64,000 nucleotides of DNA from Branchiostoma floridae (taxonomy: Eukaryota; Chordata; Leptocardii; Amphioxiformes; Branchiostomatidae), in NCBI RefSeq assembly GCF_000003815.2, contig NC_049989.1, positions 16,996,287-17,060,286 on the forward strand, given 5' to 3'. Below the pieces are notes generated by a model. That model searched no databases. It was not told the origin of the DNA and saw only the letters and a program-made list of their open reading frames with translations. Both the position numbers and the translations under genes were made by a program. Each line of letters starts with the position of its first letter. Positions within the stretch are counted from its first letter, which is position 1. This document shows positions 54,285 through 64,000 of the stretch, piece after piece.

Positions 54285-55129
54285 AATTACATGTGTTGCA
54301 TTTATTGAAGTGGAGTTATGGATAACAATTGACTTATACAAATTCCTCATTGATTATGCAAATTAAGTCCTCATTTGCATAACATGCATATCATTATGAA
54401 CATCTTTGCCCAAGCTACCTGCATGCCTAAAATGATGCCAATCCGTCGTCCCTTTCTGCAGTTATCCTCTTTGAAGTGTCTTGACAAAAATGCCCCTGCA
54501 GTTCCACAATTAAATGTTAGGGGGCTGAAACTTGCCCCAATATGTCATGGCACTAAAAGCTATCTACCACGTAAATGTCAAGACCATAGCATGTCTGAAA
54601 CAAGAGATACATTGAAAAAACTGCTATGATAGAATATTCTCATTAATTATGCAAATGTACTCCTATTTTGCATAATTAGTATTTTATCGTGTACAACATT
54701 GTCTAAGGTACCTACATACCAAAAATCATGAAAATCCGTTGTTCCCTTCTTGAGTTATCCTCTTCAGAAGTTTTTGACAAAAACGCCCCTGCTATCCCAA
54801 AACTAGACGCTAGGGGGCCAAAACTTATGTCATTTCTTCCTGAGCATAAGAGCTATCTAACACTCAAAAATCGTGACCATAGCATGTTCAGAACACCGAG
54901 ATAGCAAAACCGGAAGTTGCGCTGCAGTACCAAGGGGAGCCGCTAGAGGGCCCAAAATCTAATCATTTCCAGCTTTCATCACACACTACCAACACACCAA
55001 GTATGAAAGCAACCCACCCAGCCGTTCTTGAGTTATCTTGTTTACACACACACACACAAACACACAGACAGACAGACAGACACACAAACGCAGGGTAAAA
55101 TATAACCTCCATGACATTTCATGGAGGTA
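54285..55129. repeat. CCTCCATGA-type repeat, copy 2 (left-truncated)
   Basis: Aligns with copy 1 from GTGTTACATTTATTGAAGT (52398 there) to the right end with very few differences, including both internal blocks. The left inverted end is absent. Confidence 0.85.
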
Positions 55130-55130
55130 A

Positions 55131-55456
55131 TTATGTGACAGTGGTAATGTTGAAAATTATAAACATATGTTTCTGGAATGTAAAAGGCTAACTAACCTGT
55201 GGAATTTGGTACATACTTCTATACAATTTAGCCCCAGTAACCCTTATATTGATTTTGAAGAGATGATACTGGAAAAGGTAAACCAGCCAATAAACGAGAA
55301 TATTCTGAAGAGAAGAATACGAATTATATCCATAGCAAAGTGGGTTATCTTTAAAACATGGATTTTTTCTAGAAAGTGCCCACTGCCAATTTCAGGCCAT
55401 AACTTATCTAACATCTTCAATTGTGAACTCAAAAACAGGCTTCATGTTTTGTAATG
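55131..55456 (+). pseudogene. L1-like ORF2 C-terminus, second part
   Basis: Resumes CDSGNVENYKHMFLECKRLT NL at 55134, so the full motif is C-x2-C...H-x4-C, the C-terminal zinc-knuckle-like motif of L1 ORF2. It continues FSPSNPYIDFEEMILEKVNQ, ISIAKWVIFKTWIFSRKCPL and ends HVL-stop at 55454. A (TTGAT)3-4 tail follows at 55457-55474. Confidence 0.8.
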
Positions 55457-55474
55457 TTTGATTTGATTTGATTT

Positions 55475-55959
55475 GGTTTATTCGGCTGTATAGTAAATAC
55501 ATCCAGGGCTACCCATGTATCTAAGTATTAAATAATGATTTTTAAGCGCATAAAAAACAACAACAACTGTTAAACCCATAGTATGTAAACTATAGTTCTA
55601 GTCCAGTCTAGATCTACTGTGTTGTAACATACTGTAAACTATCCATTGTTATGAAAGAAAAAGTCCTAAATGTTAAAAATAACTTGTTGTTTTTGTAACC
55701 ATCTACATGTATCATAATTATTCCATGACAATTGCGGCAATCATGTGGTGTATAGTGATACATAATAGCCTGTATAAGTACATGAGAGAAATGCTGATGT
55801 AGACGGAGATTCTTTTTCCATGCGCATTACCAATTGTGCCTAAGAAAGGTACTCTTACTTATACGACAGTGGACACTAGTACTTCGAATTACTCCATGTA
55901 CAATAGTAGCTTAGATACTGTTTTTGACAAATGTACTATTTGTTTTACGAATAAAGCCT
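55475..55959. other. Intergenic, nothing recognised
   Basis: AT-rich; no gene supported. Confidence 0.4.
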
Positions 55960-56075
55960 TGAACAAAATTATAGAAAAGCAAGGGTCCAAGGATAGAGCC
56001 CTGGGGAACTCCTGACGTTACAGGCAGCCACTCAGAGTGGAAACCTTCCACTACAACCCGCTGACGACGATTATT
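55960..56075 (-). pseudogene. CR1-group reverse transcriptase fragment
   Basis: Minus strand: RRQRVVVEGFHSEWLPVTSG followed by VPQGSILGPLLF. A scrap of about 35 residues with no flanking motifs. Confidence 0.75.
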
Positions 56076-56845
56076 GGAGTATGTTCGAAACGGGACAAAC
56101 TGACACTAAAACGCCTTTCGCTCAGGGGTGTGTTTTTTCAAGCTCTGGTGCTTGTGAGGCAAATGCATTTCATTTTAAATGTTGTAAATACGTCAATGTT
56201 TTAAAGTTGAGTCTGTGACTGATGGCGCATTTCATGTGTATATACATGCCAAGTCATTCAGGAGAAAATCTGAATCTGAAAAAAAAGTTCCATAAAAAAG
56301 AGCGAACGGACATCACAGTGGCTAATTTCTGAAATCCTGCAAAACCTATAAATATCATGCTAGTTTTTCTGACAGAAATAAGAGTTCAGTTATTATATCT
56401 AGACAATATTCCTGATTGTCTGCTTGTATATGCTATGTACACCAGCCACAACAGCAGTTTTTTTCCTTCAATATATATTGCACTGCACGCTTCTGCAATT
56501 AAGTACCTTTATAACTGGAACTGAAAGATTCTAGCCTGATTAAATCTCGCTTATAACAGCCCACCAAACATCCGCCGTCCCACTATCAGCTTGATGGAGA
56601 ATAGCCCTTAGTCAAGGGATGTGGGTTTTCCATATATGGATAATGTATGTAATTGTCATGAGACCACCAGAGCCTGGCTTTTGGTTGCTATGGACTGGGG
56701 TGGGTTGCTATGTGGTGATTGACAGCATCACACCTCTTATCTGTAGTTGATCTCTCTGATCTGTGCCACTTGTACTGATGGTGGGAACAGCCAACTACTA
56801 GTATGTATGCAGAGTTCTACTATTATAAAATGATGTCTTTTTTGT
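56076..56845. other. Intergenic, nothing recognised
   Basis: No supportable gene. Confidence 0.4.
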
Positions 56846-56871
56846 CTTTCGCCGCGCTTCCGCGGCGAAAG
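56846..56871. repeat. Perfect GC-rich hairpin
   Basis: CTTTCGCCGCG, loop CTTC, CGCGGCGAAAG: an 11-bp perfect stem with a 4-base loop in otherwise AT-rich DNA. Confidence 0.9.
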
Positions 56872-56904
56872 GCAATTAGACGGAAATTAGATTTCTGTCC
56901 GTCC

Positions 56905-57135
56905 GGGTCGACCATGCCATACCGTGCTAGCGAGATATTCTACCCTGCAGATTCGACGGTATGTAACGTTATGACATACGTATCGGGCAACCATGAATGT
57001 GCTGCTTGGTTTGCGGTCCATGCCATATCGTGCTAGCGAGATATTGGTCGCTGCAGATTCGACGTTGCCAAAGGCCATGCAAGTATGTATGACATACGTA
57101 TCGGCCTACCATGAATGTGCTGCTTGGTTTATGCA
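56905..57135. repeat. Two-copy direct repeat (about 96-118 bp)
   Basis: GACCATGCCATACCGTGCTAGCGAGATATT / GTCCATGCCATATCGTGCTAGCGAGATATT (CCATGCCATA..GTGCTAG at 56934 and 57030) and CATACGTATCGG.C.ACCATGAATGTGCTGCTTGGTTT at about 56976 and 57095. Confidence 0.8.
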
Positions 57136-57656
57136 TGGCTTATAAGCAGGAATATGCAGAGACGGATGTGAACGGTGAGGATTTCTTCGTAAGATTGTGT
57201 ACAATTTATAAACTAACATGTTCGCTGTTTGGTTATAATAAAACAGACATTGTAGAGAACAGTTTGACATGTCATTTACTTTGTTTTATGGAAAATCACC
57301 GCTACAAAATCTAGAATTGTGTAAGATGCGTGCGCCGCATCTGACATGGTGTGGGAGGGGGGCGTATTCGGAAATTTCTTACTCTAAGAAATCTCAGGCT
57401 ATTTTCGTGTAACAAACTTCTTTCAGCAAAATAGTAGCCCTCGGATGCGTTGAAAATAGAATTACCCACATTTAATTTATAATTTCGAAAGGGAAGATTC
57501 TGACCGAGCTCGACGGAGTGAGTCTGACGCGTGACGTCACGACTCCGTCAAGTAAAAGCATAATCGCGTTACTAAAAGAAACGAAACGTTCCATTAAACA
57601 TACCACAGACCTGTTTTAGTTTAAAATATCTACCTTTCACTTGATCTTGCCATTAA
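57136..57656. other. Intergenic, nothing recognised
   Basis: No gene. TTAA at 57653-57656 flanks the next feature. Confidence 0.4.
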
Positions 57657-57715
57657 CCCTCATCCGACCGTTACATTTTTACGACGAATCTGACCGTATG
57701 GGGTCATTTTTGACC
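57657..57715. mobile_element. Left end of a third TTAA element related to family 1
   Basis: CCCTCATCCGACCG then GTATGGGGTCATTTTTGACCCC parallels the left end of 3794-4756 (CCCTCAAACCACCG, GTATGGGGTCAAAACTGACCCC). No matching right end is seen, so it is truncated or its right end is too diverged. Confidence 0.6.
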
Positions 57716-58120
57716 CCATTTTGTTTTGGCTTTTTGCTCATAGACATATTTCTGCTGGCTTATTTTGTCATTTCTATGTATTTACTGTTTCACTAATCTC
57801 TGAAAAATATTTTGACAAGTTTTGGTGTCACATAGAATCGCATTCTTTAGGTAGATGTGACAAGATTCCTTCAAGTTTCTTGAAATCCCCACAAGATGTT
57901 GTTTTCCTAACACAAACATGCCTCTGCCCCCATGGGTCCTTCCACAGAGAACCACAGCATGCACAGACAATGGGAGAGGCAACTAGCCCGCCCACCGTCT
58001 GGGTGGTGGAGACATGCTAATTTACTGGTTTCCACGGTAATGGGGGCTTGACCAAAATCCTGGCTTGCCATTGGTGTTGGTATTTTCTACAACAGTTCCC
58101 CCAGGTTAAAGCTAGTGAGG
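57716..58120. other. Intergenic; 99-codon frame without recognised content
   Basis: The plus-strand frame 57721-58020 begins inside the TTAA element and has no recognised domain. Confidence 0.35.
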
Positions 58121-58172
58121 CACAAACTCCGCGGGGAGGGGCCAGTTACAGCCCTGGACAGCGGAGTTTGTG
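58121..58172. repeat. Short inverted repeat
   Basis: CACAAACTCCGC and GCGGAGTTTGTG, a perfect 12-base inverted repeat with a 28-base spacer. Confidence 0.85.
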
Positions 58173-58554
58173 TTACACAGACTAGAAAGATTCAGTTTAT
58201 GTTTTCATAAACCATTACTTTGACTAAATCGATGACTCAGATCGGCTCGTACAACGCCAATGCTTTGTCTTACAACAAAAAGCGAAGAGAAGTGTTTGAG
58301 TGGTTACATTGTTACTTACAAGAAAAATCTCTAGATGTTTAAGGTATTCTTCTCTAGCTTAAAGCAACCTATGCTCCAATCCTTTAACTATGCATATGAA
58401 AAAAAGGACAGCTGTCTAACACACAAAGAGTAGGGCTAATCACTCTTTTATTAAAGCAGAACTCAGATGGCCAAGACAAGAACCCGTCCAGACTTACAAA
58501 CTGGAGGCCTTTATCACTTTTGTGCTGTGATGAACGGACCGAAGTAATCTCAGT

Positions 58555-58802
58555 TAGAATGAAAAATTGTATGAGTGATTTAATAAGTGAGGATCAAATT
58601 GTTTTCAGATTCATTGGAGAGAATATCGAAGTATTTTAGATTTAATTGAACATTATGACACTAACGAAAAACCAGGACTGATCATTATAGCCGACTTCAA
58701 AAAGGCTTTTGAAAGCCTAAGGTGGGATTACATGTTTAAGGTTTTGAACTATTTTGGCTTTGGGGAATCTCTTATTACATGTATTTTAAGAAATTTGGTA
58801 AA
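58555..58802 (+). pseudogene. L1-like reverse transcriptase relic
   Basis: MSDLISEDQIVFRFIGENIE then ILDLIEHYDTNEKPGLIIIA, DFKKAFESLRWDYMFKVLNY and FGFGESLIT. This is the L1 RT segment around catalytic motif A (ADFKKAF carries the first Asp). It is cut on the right by a TTAA element copy and has no upstream endonuclease. Confidence 0.8.
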
Positions 58803-58985
58803 ATATGTCAGAAACCCGTTGCCATGGCAACAGGAAAAATTACAAACTAATACGTAGAATTGTTGCCAACAATATTTTAGGAAAAGTCACCGAGTTTCGT
58901 AGTCCTAGCATACGTCGTTCGGCAGTTATAGGACGTCAAAGTTCGCGCAGGCACTTTTAGCCCCCCCCCCCCCGTTTAGATAGGG
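58803..58985. mobile_element. Right-end partial copy of the family 2 TTAA element
   Basis: AAACCCGTTGCCATGGCAACA, GAATTGTTGCCAACAATATTTTAGGAAAA, CCTAGC.TA.G.CGTTC and GTTATAGGAC.TCAAAGT match 33280-33420 in order, then a C run and CCGTTTAGATAGGG before TTAA at 58986-58989. Confidence 0.85.
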
Positions 58986-58989
58986 TTAA

Positions 58990-59435
58990 CGTATATGCAT
59001 GCATAAGAACTGTTGATTTCAAGCATATAAGACATAAATCGTTACAGACATTCAGACTAAAACAAAAATCATGTGACCAGTTAACCAGTAAAATTCAATA
59101 AAATGCAATACACTAACATAGCATGTAAAATTCATAAGTCGTTAATTAAAAATTCACAGGATGCCAATTTTTCTGACATGGAGGTGATAGTTCCAGCTTC
59201 CAGGGCCTGACGAAATTAAGGACATCTAGAAGTTAATATTAGATATTATCATATATATTAGCATAGCAAAGAGGGAAAACCAGCAGTTTAATTAGCATCT
59301 TTGTAAGGTCTTTGTCAATACGGTATCATTCATTGTAGCATACGTTTGATTATCGCATTTTAACTGAACAATATAACTCTATAGGTGGATTGTTTTGACA
59401 TCTGCTAAGATGACAAGTCTGGACACAGGAATCGT
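58990..59435. other. 3' flank of the synthetase gene
   Basis: Non-coding. On the minus strand it should contain the 3' UTR; an AATAAA-type signal is possible near 59098-59100 (plus strand TTCAATAAAAT) only on the plus strand, so no clear minus-strand signal is named. Confidence 0.3.
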
Positions 59436-62400
59436 CTAGGATTCCTTTGGTAGACCAAGTTTCTCCATGGCGATCAGTCGCAACTTCTTCCGGTCAACCT
59501 ACATCATGTGAACCAAACAAACACAATTCATTAAAAATTCGAAACACGAATCAGTTAAGAGTTGTTTTCACTGGGCTGTGCCTAATTGCTTCACAAGCAC
59601 AAAGGTTGCAATGTACAAATTGACTGAAAAATCGCAATCACCGCAAGACTAGTAATTATCATGGATATTAATGACTAGAAATTGGTATTCAAGTCAGTGA
59701 CAACACTAATCTCCAAGAAAAATTAAGCCAGTGTGTATCTGGTAAGGGTTCGAACTGAGAATGTGATATTCTGGGCGCAGCAACTTGTTTGTAGGGGTCA
59801 CGTACTTTACATATGCGTTACATATAGGCGTGACCGCAGGGGAAAATTGGCTCAAATCGAAAAGTTGCCCACAGTAACTTGCCACCAGTATGCACAGTCC
59901 GGTGTGATACAAACGTTAGGAAGGGATTGCATTAACATAAACAGATAACAAATGATATGTAAATCTGTTTGTATACGGAGTTTTATAAAACTTCAATGTT
60001 GTTATTGCAGAAAAACTGCAGATATACAACAAAATGCATTTTGATATACATACCGAATATCTTAAAAGAATTAATATTCACTACTTCTTAACACGTAACA
60101 TCAAAAATACTTCGGCTATCATTATTATCTTCTAAACGTATTGTGGGTGTGAAAATATTCCTCGAAATTCCATCAACCATACAAAAAACCATACCCGTAT
60201 TGTATAAAGTATACAGTAATATAGGCAAGCACCGAAATAAACAGACTATCCTTCGTACCACATGAAAGCAGTTATCAATGGTAAAAGGACAACTTACCTT
60301 CTGCATTGTCGTAGTCACCGGGAACTCGTCCAAGAAGATAAAATAGCCAGGCAGCTCAATAGGAACCATCTGCACATGTTAAATCGATGCGTAAAATGTG
60401 TCAATGATATATAGCCTCATTTGAACTGCTTGCTTAAACTGCAGTATCTTTGTTTGATTACATCGATATTAATGGTTATGAGTGTCAGTAAACCGGCTCA
60501 GTCAAACACACAACTGGAGAAGAACTCCTTCCCTACCCTACGTACAACTGTGTCTAGAGCTACGACGGCACCTTTAGACCTGTCCTGCCCTCCTAGTCTC
60601 TGTCAGGACTGGCTCTCTCGACCTACGTCTTCTCTATTATTAGACATCTATGGACCAATTAAATTACTTTCAGGTAACTCCGTCACAATCAGGCATTCTT
60701 GAACACAAAGAGTTAGTTATATAATATTACTTACCCCAATCTTAACACAATACGTCTTCATCTCCTCTGGGTCTGTAGTCTGACCTTCTTTTAAGCTGAA
60801 ACAAAGTTTAGATTCAGATTTTTGCATTGTGAACCTCCTAGCACTGCATGTCATTTTGCAAAACGAATCGTTGCTAAACGGGCGCTATAGGTACCTTGTC
60901 CTATTCAGCTATAGGACCATCCAGATCGTTAGGCCAGCTTGAGCTCATCACCTAGTTACTTAAACGCATTTTATGCATATGGAGCAAAATTACTTTCTAG
61001 TTTTTTTTTTACTTGTCAAAATGAATTTGCATAATTGTGGTCCATAAGAATTGAAATACTGGTCCATAAGAGTTGAAAACAGCATTTGTTAAACATTTTG
61101 GGCATTCTAGTTGTAAAAAAGGAGGGTGTTTGGGGATAAACAGGGTTATGGGGGCCGTACTAATATGCCATGCTTTACTAGACGCATACATGTCTGTGCA
61201 GTCATAGTGATCCTGTTTTTAGATACTTTTTACGTGTTTCTAACGGTGGACTGTGTTTACACTTCCGCTAGATCTATTCCATTTGAAAAAAAAATTAGGC
61301 ATATAAAAAATTTCGAAACTACATGGAACATTTGGCATGTGAGGGATTAGAAGCAAGGGTTGTGTGAGAGAGCAACGTACATGATACAGGCACATATCTC
61401 CTCCACACTTGCAGGGTCAGGTACACTGACTACCTAAAGGAAGTAAGACAGTCCGTTATCCACATTATATATATATATATATATTTAAAAAAACACTAAT
61501 ATCGAAGCCTGGCTTTATGGGTCAATCTCTGATGGAGGGGGCTTTAGGCTCGCGTTTACAAATCCTACAGCTCTAAACAATTTATCATATATATAAAGGA
61601 AGTCTGAAGTCATTATGATACCATCAATGCATTGGCCTATTTATCAGACGGTGGAGGATTGGCTAACCAAATGTCGCATAACAAAAAAGTTGAGTTCGAA
61701 ACAATTTCACAGATATCGGAAATTTTTTCATTGTTTTAGTTGCCATGGTAATCGTTTGTTTAAAGGCATTTCAGTATATTTTCATAGATTCTGTGCATCA
61801 TGCCTTTATTTAGCTATATTAAAAAAAAACATAAAATGCTAGTTGTTACCCTGACGTCTTTAACTTTGGGATGCTTGGTTATTGGCACTTCAATAACAGA
61901 AGGATACACGTTGGAGGCATTCCTTATGATCATGTCCTGGGAATACATAAGACATGTTATTTAAAATTAATATTGTAATTGATGAAGATTGAAATTATTA
62001 ACGCACCAGCTGTATAATCATGGTATATTTGTTTTGATAAGAAAAGAATGCAGATTGTATAGTCACAAGCATTTTATGTATTTGCGTACCTGTACATAAA
62101 TGACGAATTGCTTTTGCAATTGGCTGCTTAAATGTTTGTGCTGTTCAGCTTATAGAAGACAAACCATGTAAGGCATATTGTAGACGTAATATTCAGTATA
62201 TCTTACAACTTACCGAAACTCTTCCATAGAGCTCTAGGACACCGTTCATCAAGAGCGCCAAGATCTCTACGGGAAGTGAAAATCTAACTTTAGACTTAAC
62301 ATCATGTACGTATTAACATGATGCTCAAATTCTTGTAACGTCGACATACTCAAGGATTGCTTTCTATCATGACTATAGTCAGGTACTTCTACTATTTGAA

Positions 62401-63832
62401 TATTTTCTGCGAAATAGAACAGGTACATTAACTGCCATGAATATTAGTCTCTACTGATGTAGATGTATTTGTATTCTTCAGCTGTAACTACCTGGCGATT
62501 ATTACAATTAGTTATTTGTATTAAAAGGAGCTAACAGAGATAAATGTTATATTTTAATAATAAAGTAATATTTAAATTATTTGACATTAGGGACGTATTA
62601 AAAAGTTTAGATTTAAACTTGGACGAAAATGCTATGCCTTTTCCAGGTTTTACAGATATCAATTATTCGTCTGAAAGCTGCAAGGTCTTAAGTAATAAAC
62701 CCATGTACCCCACCTTACTACATTTGTATATTTCATATGCTCAGCCACACAACAGGCAATATAAACGATATAATAAAATTATTGAAAATCGGCAACATGC
62801 TTTACTGACAAAAACAACAAAGTGAGTATTCGTCAGTAACGTTGTAATACATTTTGACAGGGAAGGACTAATATATGCAATATACGCTTTGCATGTATTT
62901 TTGTTGTTTTATCATAATCTCTCATTTTATGTGAGGAAAACGTCCCAATGCCATTGTCATATGTGTACCACGAGGCACTACATACCCAGTTTTGTACCAG
63001 CCATCAGGTGTTATCGCCTTTGATGTTTTCTCCTCGTCTCCACGGTACCGTTTGAACAATTTGAACCCTTTCAGCCAGATCTCTCCTTCATGTCCTAACG
63101 GTACAACCTTACCGTCTTTGTCTACAAGCTGCATCTACATAAACATATTGTCGTCGGTCAGAAATTCATTAAAAAATACAAAATAACGTTACATTGAAAT
63201 AGGTGACTTGAAATCCTGAATACACAGCTATGCTGATCATTGTATCATTTTGTAAAACAAAGTATATTTTATACACATTGGCAAAAATTATTTATATTTT
63301 ATAATAAGTCTATTAGAGATAGATGAGTCTTATTTATACATATTTTTTTCACCTTGTCTTATGAAATTAGACAAATATAGTTATTTTCCACATCGCTCTT
63401 TTATATCAAGGTCAATAGGAACAGCCCATGTGTAGCATTTTTTATTCATCAAATCCAAAAGATTGATCTTCCTCACTAAAATTCAATGTCTTTACAACAA
63501 AAGCTTGGCATGAGGTGAAACTTTAAAAGTTAGAGCTTCTTTACCTCCACATGTGGCAGCAGTTTGCCTACTGTGCTTCCTTTCCCCTCCCCAATCATGT
63601 TTTCAGTAGCTACTGACACGCCCGGAAGCTCCTTCATTCAATAGACAACCTGGGGATATCACCAATTTAAAAATGGCAAGTTCATCACACATCATGATAA
63701 TGTTAACGATTATATGAACTAATGAGCGGAGTCCCCTATATAAAGCTTTGTCACAGTCATATCATAATTAACTAGAGTTCCACGAACACTTACCTTTGCC
63801 AAATAAACCAGGTTTGTTATGTAGAATGATGT
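59436..63832 (-). pseudogene. AMP-binding acyl-CoA synthetase family gene, 3' half (nine exons), disrupted
   Basis: ANL-superfamily enzymes activate a carboxylic acid with ATP and load it on CoA. Exons right to left: 63794-63832, 63545-63649 (ATENMIGEGKGSTVGKLLPH), 62986-63134 (DGKVVPLGHEGEIWLKGFKL, ITPDGWYKTG), 62214-62266 (GDLGALDE.., GVLELYGRVS), 61850-61936 (DMIIRNASNVYPSVIE), 61381-61433 (SVPDPASVEEICACI), 60735-60795 (LKEGQTTDPEEMKTYC), 60298-60369 (GYFIFLDEFPVTTTMQK), 59436-59498 (VDRKKLRLIAMEKLGLPKES-stop). Motif order A5, A7, A8, A10 is complete, and all borders are GT-AG. Breaks: TGA where the Gly of Y-G-x-T-E belongs in 63545-63649, and exon 62214-62266 is two bases short between GDLGALDE and NGVLELYGRVS. 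The 5' exons lie past the right edge. Subfamily not resolved. Confidence 0.85.
61464..61486. repeat. (TA)n microsatellite
   Basis: About ten TA units inside an intron of the synthetase gene. Confidence 0.9.
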
Positions 63833-63884
63833 CTGTAGACATAAATGTGTTACTCATTACATTTTATTTTATATGCCCGGAGTC

Positions 63885-64000
63885 GGTTCATAACATTTCG
63901 CCATTGCTTATACAAATTAGATCCCTATTTACATAATGATATTAGATTGTATCAAGCATCACTTAAGCTATCAGCATACCAAAAATCATGATGATCCTTT
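63885..64000. repeat. CCTCCATGA-type repeat, copy 3 (runs off the window)
   Basis: ACATAATGATATTAGATTGTATCAAGCATCACTTAAGCTA..AGCATACCAAAAATCATGA.GATCC aligns with the internal block at 52775-52850 and 54660-54740 (CATAATTGGTATC..GTACAACATTGTCTAAGGTACCTACATACCAAAAATCATGAAAATCC). Confidence 0.6.

Larger units (their letters stand above)
52153..55130. mobile_element. 3-kb composite insertion splitting the L1-like ORF
   Basis: Bounded on the left by GAGTTCGGCGACCTCATACC and on the right by TTCATGGAGGTAAT; CTA/TTA at the borders may be the target duplication. It contains one full and one partial copy of the same repeat in the same orientation separated by about 1 kb of unrelated sequence. Excising it rejoins the L1 reading frame exactly (TGT AAA CTA | TGT GAC AGT). 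Confidence 0.75.

Noticed and set aside
57657-58989. A single 1.3-kb TTAA element spanning both TTAA sites
   Set aside because: The left end (CCCTCATCCGACCG) and right end (complement CCCTATCTAAACGG) belong to different families, and an L1 fragment lies between them.

Overview
The window looks like eukaryotic, metazoan DNA: genes are split by short GT-AG introns on both strands, coding density is very low, and most recognisable coding sequence is decayed transposon. The mix (many 5'-truncated CR1/Jockey-group and L1-like LINEs, Ty3/Gypsy LTR elements, TTAA-flanked short inverted-repeat elements, pogo/Tigger and MULE transposase relics, a C2H2 zinc-finger scrap, and a repeat ending in a short tandem CA array plus a CCTCCATGA motif) most resembles an invertebrate deuterostome genome. 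I infer a lancelet (Branchiostoma), from remembered repeat style and not from a search. No bacterial operon, tRNA, rRNA or CRISPR array was recognised.

Layout. 1-2277: 3' end of a Ty3/Gypsy element (integrase tail, polypurine tract, 439-bp LTR). 2278-5400: dispersed repeat, a possible UCH-type hydrolase relic and a 963-bp TTAA-flanked inverted-repeat element. 5.4-9.4 kb: a LINE that has lost its endonuclease, then a second LINE ORF1 relic. 9.5-11.05 kb: two unrelated minisatellites (about 163-bp and 125-bp units). 12050-17880: a large palindrome whose left arm is split by a 2.5-kb LINE on the minus strand. 18-31 kb: a mosaic of MULE, pogo, protein-primed-type DNA polymerase B, Gypsy LTR/gag, LINE ORF1/ORF2 and several unrecognised open segments with good splice sites. 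32526-33462: a second TTAA element family. 33.9-36.6 kb: a duplicated Asn/Ala/Gly-rich hexapeptide-repeat gene plus candidate exons. 37.9-38.8 kb: a small LTR-LTR element. 40.7-48.4 kb: LINE relics, the best preserved having a 462-codon open frame. 48994-50421: the 3' part of an unidentified five-exon minus-strand gene. 50.8-55.5 kb: a LINE relic and an L1-like ORF2 interrupted by a 3-kb composite insertion. 55.5-59 kb: scraps. 59436-63832: the 3' half of a minus-strand AMP-binding acyl-CoA synthetase-type gene (nine exons seen), continuing past the right edge. 63.9-64 kb: a third copy of the CCTCCATGA repeat family.

Working together. The only two convincing host-type genes are on the minus strand at 48994-50421 and 59436-63832. 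Both keep intron phases that join perfectly, yet both carry in-frame TGA codons, and the synthetase also has a 2-base deficit in one exon, so each is either a recent pseudogene or affected by sequence error. Everything else is best read as layered transposon insertions; nested order can be deduced in several places.
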